A DNA stretch of 10,256 nt, from contig JAAYQY010000402.1 in the NCBI GenBank assembly GCA_012519125.1, positions 1-10,256 on the forward strand, read 5' to 3'. Below the pieces are notes generated by a model. The model ran no database searches and had not been told where the DNA came from. It saw only the letters and a program-made list of their open reading frames with translations. Shown here in pieces: positions 5,760 through 10,256 of the stretch; positions within the stretch are counted from its first letter, which is position 1, and every line of letters starts with the position of its first letter. Position numbers and translations under genes: made by a program. Origin of the DNA: Spirochaetales bacterium (GTDB taxonomy: Bacteria > Spirochaetota > Spirochaetia > Sphaerochaetales > Sphaerochaetaceae).

Positions 5760-7256
5760 TCAAGCGAAGGAGATACCTGCCATCTTGCTGTTACGCTTTA
5801 CCCGGCGCTTGCGCTTCCAGCGGCTGATGAATTGCCGGATAAGGGGAGGATCCCACGCATGTCTCGGTGTGATACTCGTATGGGGAGGCAGAAACAGCTT
5901 GCCGTACTGGGAGCAGGTACCCAAAAACCGATGATACTCATGCATGTCTTTACGAGTCCAGAATATCTCTGATCCTGCCAGCAAGCGGGGGAACAGATGC
6001 AGATCGCGTTTCTCACGGGTGGAAATATATTCTGTCCAGAGCATGAGTTCTGCACCCATCACCCGTGCCTGATTCCCTGGTTGCAGCATCTCTCCCAGCT
6101 TATATACCCGATGCAATGAGAGCAATGTATGATCCATATCCAGATAGGAGTGAAAATAGTCACTCAAAATCGCTTGGTGTTCTGACTGTGAGCCATCCAA
6201 CAAGGGATTCCATATCTGGGTGATGATGGACTGGTCATAGGTATCGTCAACATAATCATTGTACAGGAGCACTTGCTTTCCCAACGAGTTCGCATAGTGT
6301 GTCATCTCCCGATAAAACCACCTGAGCAATGATTTCTCATCGGACAAGGCCAATGCTTGCTTCCTTTTCTGGCAATCCGGACACGTGGCCCAGCGTTCCA
6401 AGGGAATCTCGTCACCGCCCAGATGGATATAGGGACTTGGAAAGAGGGAAGCAATCTCTTTCAGCACCATTTTCACGAAATCCAGTGTTTCCTCTTTTCC
6501 TACACAGAGTATGTCTGGGAATATCCCTTCCCCTTTGGGTATGCTGAAAGGCCCTCCGGTGCAACTGAGAGCAGGATACGCGGCAAGCAGCGCAGTAACA
6601 TGCCCTGGCATATCAATTTCCGGAATGATCATGATCTGTCGGACCGATGCATACTCCACCAGTTCCTTGAGCTCTTGCTTGGTATACTGCCCTGATTTCT
6701 CATCACCAAGCTCAGGATACGCATCAAGTGCAACTCTCCACCCTTGGTCATCACTCAGATGGAGATGAAGCACATTCAGTTTGAATGACGCCATGATATC
6801 AATGATCCGACGGATTTCCCCGACAGGACAGAATGATCGGGCAACATCCAGCATGAAAGCCCTCCAACGAAGAGATGGGGAATCGTCTATCCGGCAACAA
6901 GGAATGGATTGGGGATAGGCAAGCTGAAGCTGGCGCAGGGTTTGCAGTGCATAGAATAGTCCTTGATGGCCATACGCACCAATACTTACGTTTTGAGGAA
7001 GCACTTCCAAGGTATACGCCTCCTCCTTGTCATGCAGGCTCGGCTCCACTCGTATGCTGAGATTCGCTGCTTCTTTTGAAGACGCAAGACAGGCATCCCT
7101 GTCCAAAAGCTCTTTTGCATACTGCACTGCACTGTCGGAAAACGACTGGTCACATGAGCGTTCCAGAGAAAGAGAGAATCGCCTGGAGTTGCGAAACAAT
7201 CCATCAAGCATCACTACATCAGAGGGATAGGGAATGAGAGGAAGTGGGTGTGGCAT
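5760..7256 (-). CDS. Cytoplasmic beta-N-acetylhexosaminidase, glycoside hydrolase family 20
   Basis: This 498-residue enzyme has the normal two-domain GH20 layout. An N-terminal GH20b-like domain (about 1-125) begins LPLIPYPSDV and includes GAYGHQGLFYALQTLRQL (93-110). The catalytic barrel begins at about 129 with LRWRAFMLDVAR (129-140). HLHLSDDQGWR (164-174) and IPEIDMPGH (211-219) are family signatures. The catalytic pair D282-E283 lies in HLGGDEIP; E is the acid/base, and D orients the substrate acetamido group. GAELMLWTEYIS (401-412) supplies the late Trp/Glu subsite. It releases terminal beta-linked GlcNAc or GalNAc from oligosaccharides. There is no signal peptide, so substrates must be imported by the transporter encoded directly upstream. 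ATG 7256 lies 10 bases after the permease stop; its nearest binding site, AAAGGA, is within the last permease codons about 14 bases away, so translation is probably coupled. The C-terminus carries an unusual basic tail (RWKRKRRVKRNSK, 479-491). Confidence 0.93.
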   Translation of the reverse strand: MPHPLPLIPYPSDVVMLDGLFRNSRRFSLSLERSCDQSFSDSAVQYAKELLDRDACLASSKEAANLSIRVEPSLHDKEEAYTLEVLPQNVSIGAYGHQGLFYALQTLRQLQLAYPQSIPCCRIDDSPSLRWRAFMLDVARSFCPVGEIRRIIDIMASFKLNVLHLHLSDDQGWRVALDAYPELGDEKSGQYTKQELKELVEYASVRQIMIIPEIDMPGHVTALLAAYPALSCTGGPFSIPKGEGIFPDILCVGKEETLDFVKMVLKEIASLFPSPYIHLGGDEIPLERWATCPDCQKRKQALALSDEKSLLRWFYREMTHYANSLGKQVLLYNDYVDDTYDQSIITQIWNPLLDGSQSEHQAILSDYFHSYLDMDHTLLSLHRVYKLGEMLQPGNQARVMGAELMLWTEYISTREKRDLHLFPRLLAGSEIFWTRKDMHEYHRFLGTCSQYGKLFLPPHTSITPRHAWDPPLIRQFISRWKRKRRVKRNSKMAGISFA

Positions 7257-7266
7257 ACGAATACTA

Positions 7267-8097
7267 TTATTCCTTTAGTGCCCCGGCAGCAAAGCCTTGG
7301 GCGATTTTGTCTTTGAAAACCAAATAGAAGATGATCATCGGTACCGTACCGATCACCAGAGCTGCAAACTGCAAGCCATAGTCCCGTGACATCCCCCCTG
7401 CAAAACTGTTGATGCCAACAGGGAGGGACCGTACCGTAAGGTCACTGGTCAAGGTCAGGACAAGAATGAATTCGTTCCAGTTGCCGAGGAAGGTATAGAT
7501 GAACATGGTCGAGATGATCGGGGTGGCAACCGGAATAAGAATCCTGAAAAACACCTGGAAGAAGGTTGCCCCATCGATGATGGCAGACTCCTGCATGGCA
7601 TCAGGAATCCCCTTGATGTAGGTGGTGGCAAGAAACACCTGGAAAGGAAGCCCGAAGGCAATATAGGGAAGGATGACTCCCAAGCGGGTGTTGGATATCC
7701 CCAATTTCGTTTCCATGATGAACAAAGGCACAATTACCGAGTGAACCGTAATGAGCAACCCAAGCGTATAGATGAGGGAAATGACCCGACTGCTCTTATA
7801 CGGAAACTTGGAAAGGGCATACCCACTGCTCAAGGCGAAGAATACGGTCAGCAGCGTAGCGACAAAGGAGTAGATGGTGCTGTTGATGAAGTAGATTCCC
7901 AAGTGTCCTTGGGTCCAGGACAAAACAAAATTGTCCACATACCAAGACAAGGGGAGTGCAAGCGGATAGCGCACGATCAGGGCATGGGGTTTGAAGGCAC
8001 TCAGTATCATCCATGCCAGAGGGATGATCGTAAGCAGGGTGAATGCAATCATGAGCACAGAAGAGAGTACACTCGCCAAGGTCAATCGTTTTCTCAT
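7267..8097 (-). CDS. Carbohydrate ABC transporter permease, MalG type (CUT1)
   Basis: The product is 276 residues with six predicted membrane helices, at about 11-33, 70-95, 106-126, 140-160, 192-214 and 243-262. The EAA-like cytoplasmic loop that contacts the ATPase is ESAIIDGATFFQVFFRILIP (170-189), with the conserved G176 and the ILIP ending. The N-terminus has the short cytoplasmic start typical of MalG relatives. ATG 8097 follows GGGAGGGAG by a few bases and lies 11 bases after the stop of the other permease gene. It forms half of the membrane channel for sugar import; the partner permease and binding protein precede it in the operon. The linked hexosaminidase suggests N-acetylhexosamine oligosaccharides as cargo (inference). 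It ends in KDKIAQGFAAGALKE, the typical MalG-type C-terminus. Confidence 0.92.
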   Translation of the reverse strand: MRKRLTLASVLSSVLMIAFTLLTIIPLAWMILSAFKPHALIVRYPLALPLSWYVDNFVLSWTQGHLGIYFINSTIYSFVATLLTVFFALSSGYALSKFPYKSSRVISLIYTLGLLITVHSVIVPLFIMETKLGISNTRLGVILPYIAFGLPFQVFLATTYIKGIPDAMQESAIIDGATFFQVFFRILIPVATPIISTMFIYTFLGNWNEFILVLTLTSDLTVRSLPVGINSFAGGMSRDYGLQFAALVIGTVPMIIFYLVFKDKIAQGFAAGALKE

Positions 8098-8108
8098 TTC
8101 TCCCTCCC

Positions 8109-8996
8109 CTACTCGAACCTGCGCTCAAACTTCCTGCTGATGTATTGCAGCAGGAGAATCAAGCCGACGGCCAGCAGTACGATGATCATGGATGCAGCAC
8201 TCCCAAAGCCGTACTTATAGTATTTGAAGGTGTTGATATACATATAGATGGCAATGACTTCGGTAAAGTGGGCAGGGCCGCCTCCCGTCATTGCATAGAT
8301 CAGATCGAAGGCTTTCAGGCTTCCTGAGATTGCAAAGATTGCTGTGGTTGCAATGGTACCCACCATGCTTGGGAGAATGATGCGCATCATCATCTGCGAC
8401 TCATTGGCTCCATCAATCTGGGCTGCTTCCAGAAGCGATGGTGTCATTTTCTGGAGATTTGCATAGAAGATGATCATATAGGTTCCGGTATGCATCCAGA
8501 GCAGGACGAAGAGAATCGGAAGAATTGCCAGTTGCTTGTCTTCGAATATGCGTATCACATACTGGCTCTCCCCAGTCAAGCGCCGTATCAGGGCCACCAC
8601 CATTCCCGATGAGGAGAAGATTTGGTTCCACAAGAGAGCAACCACTACCGGAGAGATGGTGATGGGCAGGAAAATTATGGTCTGGTAAAAATCCCCGTTG
8701 CGAACCATCTTTCGGTGCAGGAGATATGCCAAGAGGAAGCCCAAGGGAATCTGGCCGAACACGGAGATGGCAACAATCAGGAGATTGTTCCTCAATGAGT
8801 GGAGAAACACATCATCACTGATAATCTTGGCATAATTTTCCAATCCAATGAATTTTGGAGTACCATACCCCCCGAACGAGGTAAAGCTCAAGGTCAGGCT
8901 GTATGCCACCGGAAATATGATGATGGAGGCAAACAGCAGCAGGCCAGGGGCAAGAAATGCATAGTAGCTCATTCGTTTTTGCTGTGAGAATGTCAT
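8109..8996 (-). CDS. Carbohydrate ABC transporter permease, MalF/UgpA type (CUT1)
   Basis: I place the start at ATG 8996, four bases after AGGAG, giving 295 residues. The frame continues upstream to 9050, but that would run into the stem-loop region and lacks a site. Six helices are visible, at about 11-37, 70-94, 106-127, 157-178, 211-230 and 264-286. The long periplasmic loop of E. coli MalF is absent, as in UgpA-like proteins. The EAA loop is LLEAAQIDGANESQMMMRIILP (188-209, G196 conserved). YAMTGGGPAHFTEVIAIYMY (234-253) is a signature of this subfamily. It pairs with the MalG-type permease 11 bases downstream. No nucleotide-binding subunit is encoded in the window; CUT1 systems of this kind often share one ATPase encoded elsewhere. 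Confidence 0.93.
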   Translation of the reverse strand: MTFSQQKRMSYYAFLAPGLLLFASIIIFPVAYSLTLSFTSFGGYGTPKFIGLENYAKIISDDVFLHSLRNNLLIVAISVFGQIPLGFLLAYLLHRKMVRNGDFYQTIIFLPITISPVVVALLWNQIFSSSGMVVALIRRLTGESQYVIRIFEDKQLAILPILFVLLWMHTGTYMIIFYANLQKMTPSLLEAAQIDGANESQMMMRIILPSMVGTIATTAIFAISGSLKAFDLIYAMTGGGPAHFTEVIAIYMYINTFKYYKYGFGSAASMIIVLLAVGLILLLQYISRKFERRFE

Positions 8997-9015
8997 GGTA
9001 CTCCTCATTCTGCAA

Positions 9016-9048
9016 GCCAGGCATCTTCCCCGAGGGAAAGCGCCTGGC
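9016..9048 (-). promoter_or_regulatory. Intercistronic stem-loop between binding-protein and permease genes
   Basis: In the minus-strand RNA an outer 7-bp stem GCCAGGC/GCCTGGC (9048-9042 with 9022-9016) encloses, after a small internal loop (g versus at), an inner CTTTCC/GGGAAG stem with one G-U pair and a CUCG-type loop. That makes about 13 pairs in 33 bases. No U tract follows, so it is not a standard terminator. It occupies most of the 61-base gap between the binding-protein stop and the permease start, ending about 20 bases before that ATG. The likely role is to protect the upstream mRNA from 3' decay, or partial attenuation, and so raise binding-protein output. Confidence 0.6.
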
Positions 9049-9057
9049 AATCATGTT

Positions 9058-10256
9058 CTATCGACCGATGGCTGCTACCATGGTCTCCAGTTCCTGAGCG
9101 ACTTGCTTCGGAGTCTTGGTACCAAACATCATGTTCTGGAGATTGATGTTGAACGTACCGATCGGTTCAGCGGCTAGCACTGAATCCATCACATATCCCA
9201 TCGGCACCTTGCCCGCATACGCCACCAATTTCTGGATCATGGGATCAGCATCCTTGGGCTCTGCAAGGTTGTAGGCCGGAAGTCTTCCGAATCTCTGTCT
9301 GATCGCTGAGCCTTCGGGGCCGGAATAGAACCAAATCCACTTCCAAGCTGCGTCTGATTCAGCCTTTGAAAGCTTTGCATTCATCCCGAACCCTTGTCCT
9401 GCCGTTGCCGAGGTGGAAAGACTCTGGCCCTTCTGGTTGGGAATATCAGGAAATGATTCCAAGCTCATGTAGGCTTTTTGTTCAGCAGTCAACTCGCCGA
9501 CCATATTGTTCACGGTCCAGCCGCCATCGATGAAGTAGACAGCTTTCTCCTGGACAAAATCGTCAAGACCCTGCCCATATGCCAGTTGGTTGGTTCCAGG
9601 GGAAAGCATCTGCTTGTCCGTGAGATCCTTGATGATCTGCAGGGCATACACAAACTCGGGATCATCAAAGCGCGCTTCTCCTGCAATGGCCTTGTCGAAC
9701 CACGGAAGTCCACAGGCTCGTTCCACCAGCATGCCCGCAACACATGATTGCATCGGCCATGCATCCTTGTTGGCGATGGAAATCGGGATCAGGCCGGCTG
9801 CCCTGATGACAGGTCCCTGAGCCAACAACTCCTCATAGGTCTTGGGCAAAGCAAGTCCAAGCTCTTTGAGCAATCGGTTGTTGGTGAACATGATGGAGGT
9901 GATGCTGATATCTTCAGGAAGTTCCCAGATCTCTCCGTTCTCTCCCTGGCCTTGCATTGCCATATCGGCAAACTCATCCTCATGCCCGCTCAGATAGGGA
10001 CGCAAGTCCTGCACCAACCCTGCATTGGTTACCTGGCTTGTTCGTTCCCCAGGATACAACAGGACGATATCAGGAAGTTGCCCACTCATTGCCATGGTCT
10101 GCAACTTGTCGTGGAAGGCCTCCCCATATCCATACTCGAAGGTAAGTCTGATATTCGGATTTGCCTTCTCAAAGACGTCAACCAGATACTGGAAATTGGG
10201 CGCTGTGGTTTTATCTGTCTGATCAAGGAAGTGATAGACAGACAACGTGATGATGC
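9058..10256 (-). CDS. Sugar-binding protein of the ABC importer (family 1 / UgpB-MalE like), 5' end outside window
   Basis: The frame is open to the window edge and ends at TAG 9060-9058, giving about 399 residues. The visible N-terminus, IITLSVYHFLDQTDK, is the first beta-strand of the mature protein, so the signal peptide lies just beyond the edge. Typical features in order from the visible start: a helix before ANPNIRLTFEY, the GQLPDIVLLYPGE motif after lobe-1 strands (near 58-70), LGLALPKTYEELL (about 134-146), and the aromatic-rich FIDGGWTVNNM near 240, where these proteins stack sugar rings. The product would be a lipid-anchored or periplasmic binding protein that delivers oligosaccharides to the two permeases encoded next. 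The neighbouring GH20 gene suggests GlcNAc- or GalNAc-containing ligands. It is the first gene of the operon visible; the operon promoter lies outside. Confidence 0.92.
   Translation of the reverse strand, partial: IITLSVYHFLDQTDKTTAPNFQYLVDVFEKANPNIRLTFEYGYGEAFHDKLQTMAMSGQLPDIVLLYPGERTSQVTNAGLVQDLRPYLSGHEDEFADMAMQGQGENGEIWELPEDISITSIMFTNNRLLKELGLALPKTYEELLAQGPVIRAAGLIPISIANKDAWPMQSCVAGMLVERACGLPWFDKAIAGEARFDDPEFVYALQIIKDLTDKQMLSPGTNQLAYGQGLDDFVQEKAVYFIDGGWTVNNMVGELTAEQKAYMSLESFPDIPNQKGQSLSTSATAGQGFGMNAKLSKAESDAAWKWIWFYSGPEGSAIRQRFGRLPAYNLAEPKDADPMIQKLVAYAGKVPMGYVMDSVLAAEPIGTFNINLQNMMFGTKTPKQVAQELETMVAAIGR

Overview
This is a bacterial chromosomal window of roughly balanced base composition. 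It holds densely packed genes of carbohydrate uptake and general metabolism. No rRNA, tRNA, CRISPR array, insertion sequence or phage gene is visible. The gene mix fits a free-living or host-associated saccharolytic fermenter: a binding-protein-dependent sugar importer joined to a cytoplasmic family-20 hexosaminidase, plus scattered single-gene enzymes. I lean towards a Sphaerochaeta-like spirochaete. That is an impression from protein style and gene organisation, not something the sequence proves.

Left part (1-2018). The window opens inside the 3' end of a major-facilitator transporter gene (+), which ends in a plausible intrinsic terminator. A clear promoter (TTGACG-16-TATACT) follows and drives a four-helix GtrA-like membrane protein (+). 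Facing it tail to tail is an atypical Gfo/Idh/MocA-type oxidoreductase (-).

Middle (2019-5719). A GFA-type (glutathione-dependent formaldehyde-activating-like) zinc protein gene is broken by an internal deletion. It retains a strong ribosome binding site and both termini in different frames. Directly after it lies an intact PhzF-family isomerase gene that starts with TTG. Its 3' end overlaps that of a convergent short-chain dehydrogenase gene (-) by 20 bp. The dehydrogenase is divergent from a GNAT acetyltransferase (+), and the 169-bp gap between them carries promoters and a 25-bp near-perfect palindrome. A metallo-beta-lactamase-fold hydrolase (+) follows.

Right part (5760-10256). Four genes read leftwards as one operon: sugar-binding protein (5' end outside the window), two CUT1-type permeases, and a GH20 beta-N-acetylhexosaminidase without signal peptide. 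The likely job is import of N-acetylhexosamine-containing oligosaccharides and their intracellular cleavage. No ATPase gene is present here, so it must lie elsewhere. A strong stem-loop between the binding-protein and first permease genes resembles the intercistronic structures that allow excess binding protein in other sugar operons.

I see no convincing new multi-gene system. The most interesting items are the broken GFA gene, the SBP-permease stem-loop, the palindrome between the dehydrogenase and acetyltransferase genes, and the missing EKP lysine in the Gfo/Idh/MocA-like protein.
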